Positions 16,581-28,377 are shown, counted from the first letter of the stretch. The stretch is DNA of 64,000 nt from Actinopolymorpha alba DSM 45243 (GCF_000373925.1 NZ_KB892708.1:331733-395732), one strand, 5' to 3'. Notes: a model not told the origin generated them from the sequence alone. Numbers and translations: made by a program.

Positions 16581-17402
16581 GTGACCAACCCCTGGAACAC
16601 CCACGGGATCGAGATGCGCCACGACGTGGTGATCAAGCGGTTCCGGCCGGGAGACGCGGGCCAGGCGATCCGTGAATGGCGCGCCCTGTCTTTGCTCGCC
16701 GCCCGTGCGCCCGGAATCGCGCCGATGCCGGTCAAGGCTGATCTCGTCAGCGAGACCCCGACGGTGGTGATGGCGCGCCTGACCGGCGAGCCTCTTCGCG
16801 GCAAGCCCGTCAGCACTGCCCAACTCGAAGGGATGGTAAGCGCCGTCACCAGGCTGCAGGAGTCGGCGATCCCGCCGGGCCTCATGAGTGACCTACCGGT
16901 GCGCAGATGGCAGCAGGAGGAAGTGATCGCGCGGCTCCGCGCCTGGTCCGCGGACGGGCCCGGCAGAGGCGCACCGCCGGTCGTTGTCGAGGCAGTGAGG
17001 GCCGGGCTCGCCTGGCTTGCCCGGGCGGGACTGGAGGCGAAACCAGCCGCTGGAGTGGTCCCCGTCTTCGGTCACGGCGATGGCAACCTGGCCAACTATC
17101 TGTGGGACGGCTCCCGGGTTCGCCTCGTGGATTTCGAGGATTCTGGCCGAAGCGACCGGGCGTTCGAACTCGCGGAGATCACCGAGCACGTGTCGGCGTG
17201 GGTGGACGGCGCACTCGACGTCGAGGCCTTCCTGAGCTATTTCGAGCTGTCGGACGCCGAGCGGGCGCGGCTTCGGGACTGCCGTCGACTGCTCGCGCTG
17301 GTCTGGTTGTTCCTTCTCGCCCGGGAGGATCCGGCCCATCCCCGCAACCCGCCAGGCACGCTGGTCCGCCAGGCCCATCGCCTACTGGATCTGCTCACCT
17401 GA
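16581..17402 (+). CDS. aminoglycoside phosphotransferase/choline kinase-like protein
   Basis: This 273-residue protein of the small-molecule kinase fold starts at GTG 16581 after GGGAGAGG. The catalytic loop is HGDGNLANYLWD (about residues 168-179), where the Asp and Asn are the catalytic base and metal ligand. VDFEDSG (about 186-192) is the metal-binding segment. The N-terminal lobe has IKRFRPGDAGQAIREWRAL, with the likely ATP lysine at residue 19. The substrate is unknown; resistance to aminoglycosides should not be assumed. The 3' end overlaps the convergent GH65 gene by 21 bases. Confidence 0.83.
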   Translation: MTNPWNTHGIEMRHDVVIKRFRPGDAGQAIREWRALSLLAARAPGIAPMPVKADLVSETPTVVMARLTGEPLRGKPVSTAQLEGMVSAVTRLQESAIPPGLMSDLPVRRWQQEEVIARLRAWSADGPGRGAPPVVVEAVRAGLAWLARAGLEAKPAAGVVPVFGHGDGNLANYLWDGSRVRLVDFEDSGRSDRAFELAEITEHVSAWVDGALDVEAFLSYFELSDAERARLRDCRRLLALVWLFLLAREDPAHPRNPPGTLVRQAHRLLDLLT

Positions 17403-19790
17403 ACGCCGCGGAAGGCCTACCTGCCAGGCCTCGCCGGGGTGCAACGTCCTTGCCTGGCCGTCGAACGCCACCGCGATGGGTGCGGCTTCGGCGTGGCGCA
17501 GCCCGATCCGCAGCCGGTCCTGCGTGCAGTGCACCGTGATGCCCCAGTGTCCGCGATAGCGCAGTGCCAGCTCGAGTTCGCCGAGCTCGCGGGGGAGGCG
17601 TGGATTCAGCGCCAGGACGTCCGCACGCATCTCGATGCCGGTGTAGCAGCGCTGGAGAAGGTCCACACAGCCGGCCATCGCACCCAGGTGGATGCCTTCG
17701 GACGTCGTACTCCCGGGCACGTCCGCGACATCGCTTCTGAGTGCTTGCAGGAAGAACTGCCACGAGGTGTGGCGGTCGGTTCGCGCGAGCACCCAGGCGT
17801 GGACCACGGCGCTCAGGCTGGACCCGTGCGACGTGCGGGGTAGGTAGTACTCGATCGTCCGCAGGATGGTGTCCGTCGAGACGGTGTAGCCGAGCCGGGC
17901 GAGGGTCTCTGTCAACTCATCCTTGCTCAGCAGGAAGAAGAGCATGAGCGCGTCGGCCTGCTTGGAGACCTGGTAGCGGTTGATCGAATCGCCTTCGGCT
18001 TCGAGGATCCGGTCCAGTCGGCGGATATCGGCGTACCTGCGGCGGTAGGCGGCCCAGTCGAGTTCGGCGAGTTCGTCGTACCCCTCGAACTGGCTGAGGA
18101 TCCCCGTGCCGTGAAAGGCGACCCGCATCCGCCGGCTCACGTTCTCGAACCGCTCGCGCTCCTCGGGCCGCAGGCCGAGCCGTTCCCGTAGCTCCGTACG
18201 GCGGTACTCCGGGAGCATCTCGAGAGCGTCCAGCGCGCGGCGGATCACCCAGGCGGCCATGACGTTGGTGTAGGCGTTGTTGTCGATGCCCGGCCGGGAC
18301 GCTCCGGGATAGCTGTCGTGGTACTCATCGGGTCCCATCACGCCGCGGATCTCATAGCGCCCGAGCGCGTCGTTGTAGGTCGCGAGCGAACTCCAGAACC
18401 GCGCGATCTCCACCAGCATCTCCGCGCCGTACGCGCTGAGGAACGCGAGGTCGCCCGTCGCCTGGTAGTACTGCCAGATGTCGTACGCCACCGCGATCCC
18501 GACGTGCCGCTGCAGGTGCGAGTGGTCGGGCAGCCACCGGCCCGAGCGCGGGTTGAGGTGCAGGCGCTGGGTCTCGTCGCGCCCGTCACTGCCGCTCTGC
18601 CAGGGATACATCGCTCCCCGGTAGCCGGCTGACCGCGCGGCCCAGCGGGCCTGGGGGAGCCGCCGCCAGCGGTACATCAGGAGCGCCCGGGCCACGTCCG
18701 GCAACCGCAGGGTGAGGAACGGAAAGACGAACAGCTCGTCCCAGAACACGTGCCCGCGGTACGCCTCACCGTGCAGGCCACGGGCGGGTACGCCCACGTC
18801 GAGGTCCACGATGTGCTCCGACAGCGTCTGCAGCAGATGGAAGACGTACAGGTTGAGGGTGGGCTGCGCCTCGCCGTCGACCGAGATCCGGCAGGTCCGC
18901 CACAGCCGGTCCCACGCGACGACGTGCCGGGCGTGCAGCTGGTCGAACCGGCCAGCACGCTGGACGGCGGCGAGGGCGGCGGGGAGGCTCTCCGAGATCG
19001 CCCGGTCCATGGACGTGTAGACCGCGATGGTCTTCTCCACCACGAGTGGCACCCCAGCGCGGACGTCGAGTTCGATCTCCAGGCTGGCGCACCGGTCGGT
19101 CCGCTCGAACGTCCGCCTGATCGGCCCGCTCGCCCCGCTGATCCGCACCCGGGCAGCCTCGGCGATCCGGATCCGGGAGGTCGCGGTCTCCACCTGCAGC
19201 CACAGGATGTCCTGGCCGTCGTACCCCTCGGTGCCTGGTCTGAGGTGATCGCCGCGCAGGCCGTGGTACCTCTCGACCCCGCCGTTCGTGACCTGACCGT
19301 CGAGCGCCGCGCGCACCCACAGCCGACCCGACCAGTCCTCCGGCAGGATCGCCGTCTGCAGGACGGCAAGGTGTGGATCGTCCATGGAGACCAGGCGCCG
19401 TTCGGTGATGACCGACGTACGACCGGCTTGGTCGCGAAACCGCAGCCGACGGTTCAGTGCGCCGTGCCGGGTGTCGAGCTCCTGGTGATAGTCGAGAAGG
19501 TCCACCCGGCTGGCGTCGAACCACTCACCGTCCTGCGCCCGGAAGGTGAGAGGCAGCCAGTTCGGTACGTTGACCAGGTCCTCGTTCGAGACGGTGCGCC
19601 CGGCGACCTCGGAGTCGAGCCGGTCGTAGCAGCCGGCGAGATACGTCCCGGGATAGTGGACGCCATCAGCGCGGGACTCCGGTGCGGCTCCCCGGGTGGC
19701 GAGGTAGCCGTTGGCCAGGGTGCAGAGCGCCTCCCGCAGCCCTTCGGCCGCGGGATCGAACGTGTCATAGGTCCACGACCATGGAGTCAC
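17382..19790 (-). CDS. GH65 family phosphorylase (maltose/trehalose/kojibiose type)
   Basis: GH65 inverting phosphorylases cleave alpha-glucosides with phosphate to release beta-glucose 1-phosphate. The 802-residue protein has an N-terminal beta-sandwich, the alpha/alpha barrel and a C-terminal beta domain. The general acid is Glu489 in GVMGPDEYHD. Phosphate-site text HGSSLS and KQADALML is visible, which favours a phosphorylase over a hydrolase. GTG 19790 lies inside the end of the upstream HAD gene (26-base overlap), so translation is probably coupled. The HAD partner would convert beta-glucose 1-phosphate to glucose 6-phosphate. Which disaccharide is used cannot be read from the sequence. 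Confidence 0.9.
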   Translation of the reverse strand: MTPWSWTYDTFDPAAEGLREALCTLANGYLATRGAAPESRADGVHYPGTYLAGCYDRLDSEVAGRTVSNEDLVNVPNWLPLTFRAQDGEWFDASRVDLLDYHQELDTRHGALNRRLRFRDQAGRTSVITERRLVSMDDPHLAVLQTAILPEDWSGRLWVRAALDGQVTNGGVERYHGLRGDHLRPGTEGYDGQDILWLQVETATSRIRIAEAARVRISGASGPIRRTFERTDRCASLEIELDVRAGVPLVVEKTIAVYTSMDRAISESLPAALAAVQRAGRFDQLHARHVVAWDRLWRTCRISVDGEAQPTLNLYVFHLLQTLSEHIVDLDVGVPARGLHGEAYRGHVFWDELFVFPFLTLRLPDVARALLMYRWRRLPQARWAARSAGYRGAMYPWQSGSDGRDETQRLHLNPRSGRWLPDHSHLQRHVGIAVAYDIWQYYQATGDLAFLSAYGAEMLVEIARFWSSLATYNDALGRYEIRGVMGPDEYHDSYPGASRPGIDNNAYTNVMAAWVIRRALDALEMLPEYRRTELRERLGLRPEERERFENVSRRMRVAFHGTGILSQFEGYDELAELDWAAYRRRYADIRRLDRILEAEGDSINRYQVSKQADALMLFFLLSKDELTETLARLGYTVSTDTILRTIEYYLPRTSHGSSLSAVVHAWVLARTDRHTSWQFFLQALRSDVADVPGSTTSEGIHLGAMAGCVDLLQRCYTGIEMRADVLALNPRLPRELGELELALRYRGHWGITVHCTQDRLRIGLRHAEAAPIAVAFDGQARTLHPGEAWQVGLPRRSGEQIQ

Positions 19791-20574
19791 GCCGCCGCCC
19801 CGATACTGTGAGCTCGCCCAGATCCTCGACCACGATGTGCGCGCCCAGCCGGCGTAACTCCGCCGCTTGGCGGCCGCGGTCGACCGCCACGATCAGGCCG
19901 AAACCGCCTCGGTGGGCGGCTTCGACCCCGGCGAGGGTGTCCTCGATGACCGCCGCCTGCGCTGGCTTGGCCCGCAACCTGCGGGCGGTCTCCAGGAACA
20001 ACGCCGGATCAGGCTTGCCCGGCAGGCCCAACTCATCGGCGTCGATCCCGTCCACACGGACGTCGAACAGCTTCTGTACGTGTGCGGCGGTGAGTACCCT
20101 CGCGCAGTTCCGGCTGGCGGAGACGGCCGCGGTCCGGGCGCCGCGGTCGCGGAGTTCACGGACCAGCGCGACCGTGGAGGGGAACGCGGCGACGCCGTAC
20201 CTGCCGATCTCCTCCAGGAAGTAGCGGTTCTTGCGGGCCGCGAGCGCGTGCACGGTGTCGGCGCTCTCGGTGCCGTCGGTGGACGCACCCTCGTCGGCGT
20301 CCGAACCCTCGGGCAGCGTGATGCCGCGGGCGGCGAGGAAGTCACGTACGCCGTTGAGCCGGGGTTTTCCGTCGACGTAATCCAGATAGTCCTGCCGCAC
20401 GTCGAACGGTGGCAGCGTCCTGCCGAGCGCGCGGCCACGCCGGCGGAGGAACTCGTCGAAGCACCGCTTCCAGGCGGCCGCGTGGACGCGGGCCGTGTCG
20501 GTGATCACGCCGTCGGTGTCGAAGATCACCGCGCTGATCCGGTCCACGTCAAGGGCAGGTTGCTCGGATGTCAT
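19765..20574 (-). CDS. beta-phosphoglucomutase-like HAD hydrolase
   Basis: This 269-residue protein starts at ATG 20574 after AGGGAG. HAD motif I reads FDTDGVITDT with both aspartates, motif II is VSASRN, the motif III lysine is in GKPDP and motif IV acids are in VIEDTLAGVEAA. All residues needed for aspartyl-phosphate chemistry are present. Its overlap with the GH65 gene supports a role as beta-phosphoglucomutase, turning beta-glucose 1-phosphate into glucose 6-phosphate. A plain phosphatase cannot be ruled out. The upstream paralogue at 20759-21541 is similar but altered at key positions. Confidence 0.88.
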   Translation of the reverse strand: MTSEQPALDVDRISAVIFDTDGVITDTARVHAAAWKRCFDEFLRRRGRALGRTLPPFDVRQDYLDYVDGKPRLNGVRDFLAARGITLPEGSDADEGASTDGTESADTVHALAARKNRYFLEEIGRYGVAAFPSTVALVRELRDRGARTAAVSASRNCARVLTAAHVQKLFDVRVDGIDADELGLPGKPDPALFLETARRLRAKPAQAAVIEDTLAGVEAAHRGGFGLIVAVDRGRQAAELRRLGAHIVVEDLGELTVSGRRRDSMVVDL

Positions 20575-20708
20575 CGACGACTCCCTACGACGTCGCACGG
20601 GTCGGCAGCCGGCCTCATACCCGCTGTAGCCACTTCTCCACCTGAGGAGGCGTGCCAGATAACCCCACACTTTGATCTGGGTCCGGGCGGGGTCGGACAG
20701 TGCCGGAC

Positions 20709-20740
20709 AAAGGGACAGCGCCACAAAGGGACAGCGCCAC
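20709..20740. repeat. two tandem 16-bp units
   Basis: AAAGGGACAGCGCCAC occurs twice in direct succession (20709-20724, 20725-20740) in the 184-base gap between the two HAD genes, followed by a third partial AAAGAGG. It is probably local slippage. Confidence 0.8.
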
Positions 20741-20758
20741 AAAGAGGAGCGCGTGGGC

Positions 20759-21541
20759 TCAGCGGTGGGTCAGCACCTGCGGCTGGCGTTCGCCGGAGAC
20801 GGTGAGCTCAGCCAGATCGGCGACGACGACGTGGGCGCCGAGGCGGTACAGATTGCTCTTTTCGCCATGCCGGTCGACGCCCATGATCGGCTCGAAGCAG
20901 CCGCTCCAGGCCGCCTCGACGCCGGCGAGGCTGCTGGTGAGTGCCGCGCTGCGCCGGGGTGAGACACCCAGCCGGCGGGTCGCCTCGAGCAGCAGGGCGG
21001 GGTCGGGTCGCGACGGCAGTCCGAGAACGGCCGCGTCAACGCCGTCCACCTGGACGTCAAACAGGTCCGCGACGCCAGCGGCGGCGAGGACCTGCGAACT
21101 GTTGCGGCTCTCTGAGACGGCGGCGGTCCGAGTCCCGCGGGCGCGAAGCTCGCGGAGAAGCTCCACCGTCGACGGATAGGGCGTGATCCTTAACCGGCGT
21201 ACCTCCTCCAGGAACCACGCGTCCTTGGTGGCCGCCAGGGACTGCACGGTCTCGGCGGCGGGGTCGGTGGAGAACTCCGGGATGGAGATGCCGCGGTTGG
21301 AGAGGAACCGGCGTACGCCCTCGATGCCCGACTGCCCGTCGGCGGCGCGCAGGTAGTCCGCCGGCGGCTCGAACGGCGGCAGGAGAACCCCTGTGTGCTC
21401 GCCATGGCGGTGTAGGAAGTCGTCGAATGTCCGCTTCCACGCGGCGGAGTGCAGGCGTGCGGTGTCGACCACGACGTCATCGGTGTCGAACACCACCGCA
21501 TCGATGCGGTCGAGGTGGAGGGTCGGACAGTTGTAAACCAT
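20759..21541 (-). CDS. HAD-superfamily paralogue with substituted catalytic residues
   Basis: This 260-residue protein is collinear with the beta-phosphoglucomutase-like protein at 19765-20574. Motif I is FDTDDVVVDT (both Asp kept, but DxDG changed to DxDD). The motif III lysine of GKPDP is Arg in SRPDP. The motif IV acids of IEDTLAGVEAA are replaced in LTSSLAGVEAA, removing Mg ligands. The core fold looks intact and the frame is undamaged over its whole length, so it is unlikely to be a random pseudogene. It may be a non-catalytic partner or have altered chemistry. It is the first gene of the HAD-HAD-GH65 run and starts at ATG 21541. Confidence 0.75.
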   Translation of the reverse strand: MVYNCPTLHLDRIDAVVFDTDDVVVDTARLHSAAWKRTFDDFLHRHGEHTGVLLPPFEPPADYLRAADGQSGIEGVRRFLSNRGISIPEFSTDPAAETVQSLAATKDAWFLEEVRRLRITPYPSTVELLRELRARGTRTAAVSESRNSSQVLAAAGVADLFDVQVDGVDAAVLGLPSRPDPALLLEATRRLGVSPRRSAALTSSLAGVEAAWSGCFEPIMGVDRHGEKSNLYRLGAHVVVADLAELTVSGERQPQVLTHR

Positions 21542-21747
21542 TGGCTACTTTCACGTGCTGGCCCGGGCGGACAACACCTACTCACGTGGGACACGACCAA
21601 CGGGGGACTTCTCCCACGTTCGTTGTCCCGCCAAGGAGCGGCGAAGAGGCTTCGGTCATAGCCCCGCAAGGACCTTCGCCTGCTGCCCTGTTCGGGCGTA
21701 CAGACCAGGCTGAGGAACGTCCACTCCAGCGGGGTCCGGGAGGGGTT
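21542..21747. promoter_or_regulatory. divergent promoter region HAD/GAPDH
   Basis: The 206 bases between divergent starts contain GGGGGACTTCTCCCAC (21602-21617), an imperfect dyad that resembles a DevR/DosR-type box half site. Related text, GGGACCTTCGCGGGGC, lies at 22815-22830. Regulation by such a system is speculative. Confidence 0.3.
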
Positions 21748-22746
<999 letters not shown>

Positions 22747-22878
22747 GCGGTAAACCCGGTATCGGCGTCGTCGTCCGCCTTGCCATCGCGGCCGGGGCAC
22801 CGCTCACCCACCTCGGGACCTTCGCGGGGCGGCCGGAGGACTGTTGCCGGTCGTTGATCGGCAACAGGTGGCGCGACG

Positions 22879-23949
22879 ATGGACAAACGTCAGGACGTCG
22901 TGTCGTCAGCCCAGCCGCAGGGAGGAGACGACCCGCTGGTGGAGGTGATCGTGCTCGTCCAGGAGCTCGACCCGATCGAGCGCGACATCCTCGTGAAAGC
23001 GGCGATCCTCGCGCCCTCGATGCACAACACCCAACCGTGGAAGTTTCATTTCCGTCACCGCACGGTGGAGGTGTACTGCGACCCGACTCGGGCCCTTGGC
23101 GCTGAGGACCCGGAAGGCCGGATGACGGTGATCGGTGTCGGCGCCGCGGTCTTCAATCTCCGCGTCGCGGCCGCCTGCCTTGGCCACTCGGCGTCCGTCG
23201 TACCCCTGCCTGACACGCACCGCCCCACCCTCGTGGCGGAGGTGATCGTCGGGTCGCAACCGGTCGACGTCTCCGGACCGGCGGCGTTGTACCCCTACCT
23301 CGCCCACCGTCGTACCAACCGGCATCCGTTCGCCGATCGCGCGCTCCCGACCGAGGTCCGCGACCAACTCGCGCAGGCCGCCCACGAGGAGGGCGCGATG
23401 CTGGAGTGGATCGACCAGCCCGACCGGGTCCGCTGGCTGCTGGAACTCGCGACGGAGGCCGCCATCGCCGAGGCCGACGACCCCCGGCGGCTCGTCGAAC
23501 GCCAGCGCTGGGTCGGTGGCGAGCGCACTCGTGACGGGGTGCCATCGAGCGCGTTTGGGCCGCGTTCGTACGAGCCGTCCGGGCCGGTACGCGACCTCGC
23601 GATCGATCCCGCGGACCGGCTGCGAAGCCCTGGGAGGTTCGAGCCGCGGCCCAACCTCGCGGTGCTGTGGACCGTGAGCGACCAGCCACGAGACTGGCTG
23701 GCCGCTGGTCAGGCCCTGGAACGGGTCCTCCTCGTGGCCACCACCCAGGGAGTGGCGGCATCGCTGCTCAACCAGCCTCTCGAACACACCGACCTGCGCT
23801 GGCTCGTCCGCGACCCGCGCGCCGGCTGGAGCATGGCGCAGGCGGTCCTTCGGTTCGGCTACGGACCCGAGGTGCTCCCGACCCCGCGGCGTCCGGCGGA
23901 GGAGTTCGTCCTCGCCGACGACGACGCGCTTCCAGCAGAGGGCCGGTGA
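22879..23949 (+). CDS. Acg-family nitroreductase-like protein
   Basis: This 356-residue protein has two nitroreductase-like halves, as in Mycobacterium tuberculosis Acg (Rv2032), a DosR-regulated protein that binds FMN but lacks classical nitroreductase activity. Family text includes LVKAAILAPSMHNTQPWKF, HRRTNRHPF and the C-terminal RFGYGPEVLPTPRRP. It precedes a tandem universal stress protein by only four bases, an arrangement common in dormancy or hypoxia loci of actinomycetes. The half-box GGGACCTTC lies about 50 bases upstream. Confidence 0.85.
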   Translation: MDKRQDVVSSAQPQGGDDPLVEVIVLVQELDPIERDILVKAAILAPSMHNTQPWKFHFRHRTVEVYCDPTRALGAEDPEGRMTVIGVGAAVFNLRVAAACLGHSASVVPLPDTHRPTLVAEVIVGSQPVDVSGPAALYPYLAHRRTNRHPFADRALPTEVRDQLAQAAHEEGAMLEWIDQPDRVRWLLELATEAAIAEADDPRRLVERQRWVGGERTRDGVPSSAFGPRSYEPSGPVRDLAIDPADRLRSPGRFEPRPNLAVLWTVSDQPRDWLAAGQALERVLLVATTQGVAASLLNQPLEHTDLRWLVRDPRAGWSMAQAVLRFGYGPEVLPTPRRPAEEFVLADDDALPAEGR

Positions 23950-23953
23950 GGAA

Positions 23954-24853
23954 ATGGCAGTGCCAGCAGGACGACCGATCGTCGTAGGGACCGACGGGTC
24001 TGACGGCGCCATCGACGCCGTCGCGTGGGCGGCGGCCGAGGCCGCGCTGCGCAAGGTGCCCTTGCGGATCGTCCATGCGTTCGCGTGGACCCTGCTGCAC
24101 GTGCCGGCCGCCCTGTGGCGGATGGGGCCAGAGGGCGGCCTACGCGCGCACGCCGAGGAGTTGCTCGAGGAGGCCGTGCAGACCGCCCGGGCGACCGCGC
24201 CGAGCCTGGAGATCAGCACCGCCGTCGTGACCGACTTCCCGTTGCCGTTGCTGGTCGAGGAGAGCCGGGGAGCGACGTACGTCGTCGTGGGTACGACGGG
24301 CCGAGGCGCCTTCGCCGAAGCACTCGCGGGCTCCATGACCGTGGAGCTTGTCGCGCGGGCCCACGCACCGGTGGTCGTGGTGCGGGGTACGCCCACGCCG
24401 GAGGAAGCCGACCAGCTCGTGGTGGTGGGGGTCGACGGGTCCCCGCTCGGCGCGGCCGCGGTCGAGGTCGGTGTGGAGGAGGCGGCGCGCCGGCACGGTC
24501 GCCTGCTCGCCGTGCACGTCGTACGCCACGGGCTTTCCGTGCGCTTCGGAGCCACCGACACGAGTGCGGGGGTCAGGTTGCTCAACGAGGCGCTGGCTGG
24601 CTGGCGAGAGAAGTATCCGGACCTGTCGATCGAGGAGCGGGTCCTGTCGGGGCATGCGGCCGGTGCCCTGACCGACCTGTCCGACCGGGCTGCCGCCGTC
24701 GTCGTCGGCGCCCGCGGCCGGGGTGGGTTCACGGGCATGCTGCTTGGTTCGGTCAGCCAGTCCCTGCTCCACCACGGTCGTTGCCCGATCATCGTCGTCT
24801 CGGAGGCGAGCGCGTCCGTGGCCGGTACGGCCCGGTCGGCGCCACGCTCCTAG
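23954..24853 (+). CDS. tandem-domain universal stress protein
   Basis: Two UspA domains (about residues 8-143 and 152-285) are seen. Each begins VVGTDGSD or VVVGVDGSP, and each has the ATP-loop pattern GxxGxG-n-GS: VVGTTGRGAFAEALAGS in the first half, VVGARGRGGFTGMLLGS in the second. Two-domain USPs of this type are common in actinomycetes under hypoxic or stationary conditions. The gene starts four bases after the Acg-like gene and is surely co-transcribed with it. Confidence 0.9.
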   Translation: MAVPAGRPIVVGTDGSDGAIDAVAWAAAEAALRKVPLRIVHAFAWTLLHVPAALWRMGPEGGLRAHAEELLEEAVQTARATAPSLEISTAVVTDFPLPLLVEESRGATYVVVGTTGRGAFAEALAGSMTVELVARAHAPVVVVRGTPTPEEADQLVVVGVDGSPLGAAAVEVGVEEAARRHGRLLAVHVVRHGLSVRFGATDTSAGVRLLNEALAGWREKYPDLSIEERVLSGHAAGALTDLSDRAAAVVVGARGRGGFTGMLLGSVSQSLLHHGRCPIIVVSEASASVAGTARSAPRS

Positions 24854-24865
24854 AAGGGTGAGCCC

Positions 24866-25570
24866 ATGCGTGTCCTACTGGTCGAGTCGACACCCGGCGC
24901 CGGAGGCGGGGTACGCGAGCGTCTGGAAGCTGCCGGTCATGCGACCGTGACCTGCCCGGGCGGGATCGATTGTTCCCTCGTCGGTGCCGGGCACTGCCCT
25001 CTGGTGGACGAGGCGGTCGACGTCGTGGTGGACGTACGCGCCCGGCCCGAGCCTTTCACCGTGCATGAGCAGCCGTTGGTGTGCGGGATCCTCGCGGGGG
25101 TACCCACCGTCGTCTGCGGGCCGATTCCCCAGATGGAGTCGGCCAGAGGGGCGGAGACGCCCGGGCCGCCCGTCGAGGGAGCTGGCCGGGATTCAGGACC
25201 GGATTCAGGGCCGGTGGGCATCTGGCGGCGCGCTGACGTCCGGTGTGCGCCCGAAGGCATCCTCGAGGCGGTCGACGAGGCGACCCTCCCGACCAGCCGT
25301 ACGGTCCGGCACCGGATCGCCACGGCGGTCAACGCCGTACTCCGGCCGCGCGGGCTGGCCGGGCCGTTCCGCGTGGACGTGACGACCCGGCGCGGCGTGG
25401 TCGACGTGCACCTGGAGTTCGCCGGCCGGGTCCCGCCGCCGGCTGTCCGCGAGCAGCTCAGAACGGTGGTCCGCGCGGCCCTCATCCCGGTGACCCGGGC
25501 GTGGGCGTCCGCGACGGTCCTCATCTTCGAGGGCGCACCGACCGCGGAGCGCCAGGTGGCGGCGTCCTGA
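24866..25570 (+). CDS. uncharacterised protein, last gene of the stress cluster
   Basis: This 234-residue protein from ATG 24866, 12 bases after the USP stop (AGAAGGGTGAGC upstream), is not recognised. Residues 1-80 look like a small alpha/beta domain (MRVLLVEST start, glycine-rich loop, then VDVVVDVRARPEPFT and VCGILAGVPTVVCGPI), loosely receiver-like but without the usual phosphoacceptor. A Gly/Pro-rich linker at about 95-115 leads to a second domain of about 110 residues (RTVRHRIATAVNAVLRPRG to the end) with alternating strands and helices. Its location suggests a stress-related role. Confidence 0.6.
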   Translation: MRVLLVESTPGAGGGVRERLEAAGHATVTCPGGIDCSLVGAGHCPLVDEAVDVVVDVRARPEPFTVHEQPLVCGILAGVPTVVCGPIPQMESARGAETPGPPVEGAGRDSGPDSGPVGIWRRADVRCAPEGILEAVDEATLPTSRTVRHRIATAVNAVLRPRGLAGPFRVDVTTRRGVVDVHLEFAGRVPPPAVREQLRTVVRAALIPVTRAWASATVLIFEGAPTAERQVAAS

Positions 25571-25596
25571 GCGCGATCACGCCCGGCTGAGCCGGA

Positions 25597-27462
<1,866 letters not shown>

Positions 27463-27505
27463 GCTGGTAATCCTCCCGGACGCCCACGACGCGCCGACGC
27501 ACGGG

Positions 27506-27910
27506 TCAGCTCTGGCCACGACCCCGCAGCCCACGCTCGGTGGCGCGGCTGGCGAGCAACTCTTCCAGATAGAACTGAACCTTCGCCTCGATCGGTCGAT
27601 TCGGAAAGTGGCGGCGTACGAGTTCCACCACCCTCTGGTGGTGACCGCTGCCCGGCAGGAACGCCTTGACTCCGTCGTTGAGCCACGCTTCGTCGAGATC
27701 GTCGTGGCGAGCTGCGACCCGGGTAGCGGCGGCGCGGATCTCCGTAGAGGGTTTCCAGATCGCATCTACGTCACGGGTGGCAGGGCGCGCGTCGTACGCG
27801 ATCGCCATGGCGGCACCGCCCACGGTGAATAGGTCGCCTCGTATGCCTTCCTGGCGTAGCTCCTCGTTGAGCTCCCGAACAGGCCTGAGGATTCGTTCGC
27901 GAGTGAGCGT
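27506..27910 (-). CDS. nucleotidyltransferase-fold protein (DUF6036-like), start uncertain
   Basis: The readable protein (TRERILRPVRELNEELRQEG..., about 134 residues) carries FTVGGAAMAIAYDARPATRDVDAIW. This GG-n-RxTxDxD pattern is the nucleotidyltransferase active-site block seen in AbiEii-like and DUF6036 proteins. No ATG, GTG or TTG stands at the expected start. The frame enters through ACG at 27910 directly after the upstream gene's stop, or from GTG 27997 inside that gene. Its neighbour (27919-28335) looks like an antitoxin-type C-terminal domain, so the pair may be a toxin-antitoxin-like remnant. Confidence 0.55.
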   Translation of the reverse strand, partial: TLTRERILRPVRELNEELRQEGIRGDLFTVGGAAMAIAYDARPATRDVDAIWKPSTEIRAAATRVAARHDDLDEAWLNDGVKAFLPGSGHHQRVVELVRRHFPNRPIEAKVQFYLEELLASRATERGLRGRGQS

Positions 27911-27918
27911 GGCTCCGC

Positions 27919-28335
27919 CTAGACGTTGATGAGAGAGTCTCGGTGAAGGTAAATGCCGCGGAGCTGGAAGGACGCCGGGCTGCCGGCGTATTCCCACGCG
28001 CGCATGCCAACCATCGGCGTGACCCACCACCCGTGGTCGAGGTAGCGATCCGGACCGTAGGTCCATTCGGGCGCGATGATGCCGGTCCGGGCCGCCCGCC
28101 ACTCTGCGAGCGCTGCGACGAATGCGTCCCCTCGTGGATCTCCAGTCGTGCCAGGGTCGGCGGCGATCATGCGCCTCCTGGTATCGGCGTCGGCATGGTC
28201 GAAGCGGCTGGCGAGTTCGGCGGCCTTTCTCACAGGGAGTGTCCAGTCCCCATCTGAGATATCGCCGCTGATCGAGCGTGCCAGGCCGAAGACACTGGCC
28301 GCATAGTCCGCCTCGGCATCTATGACCGGGCCCAT
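27919..28335 (-). CDS. antitoxin-like protein lacking its HTH domain
   Basis: This 138-residue protein ends GPDRYLDHGWWVTPMVGMRAWEYAGSPASFQLRGIYLHRDSLINV-like (residues about 92-138). I associate that pattern with the C-terminal part of XRE-type proteins encoded beside DUF6036 nucleotidyltransferases. The usual N-terminal helix-turn-helix (about 70 residues) is missing; upstream lies the end of sppA. It is therefore probably a truncated partner. The family assignment is from recall and moderate at best. Confidence 0.5.
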   Translation of the reverse strand: MGPVIDAEADYAASVFGLARSISGDISDGDWTLPVRKAAELASRFDHADADTRRRMIAADPGTTGDPRGDAFVAALAEWRAARTGIIAPEWTYGPDRYLDHGWWVTPMVGMRAWEYAGSPASFQLRGIYLHRDSLINV

Positions 28336-28377
28336 GCCACCATCCTTGCGGTCAGTCCTGGTTGGCGGGAACCCTCT

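Noticed and set aside
16581..17402. Aminoglycoside resistance gene
   Set aside because: The kinase fold is clear, but general members of this fold act on many substrates; nothing indicates antibiotic specificity.
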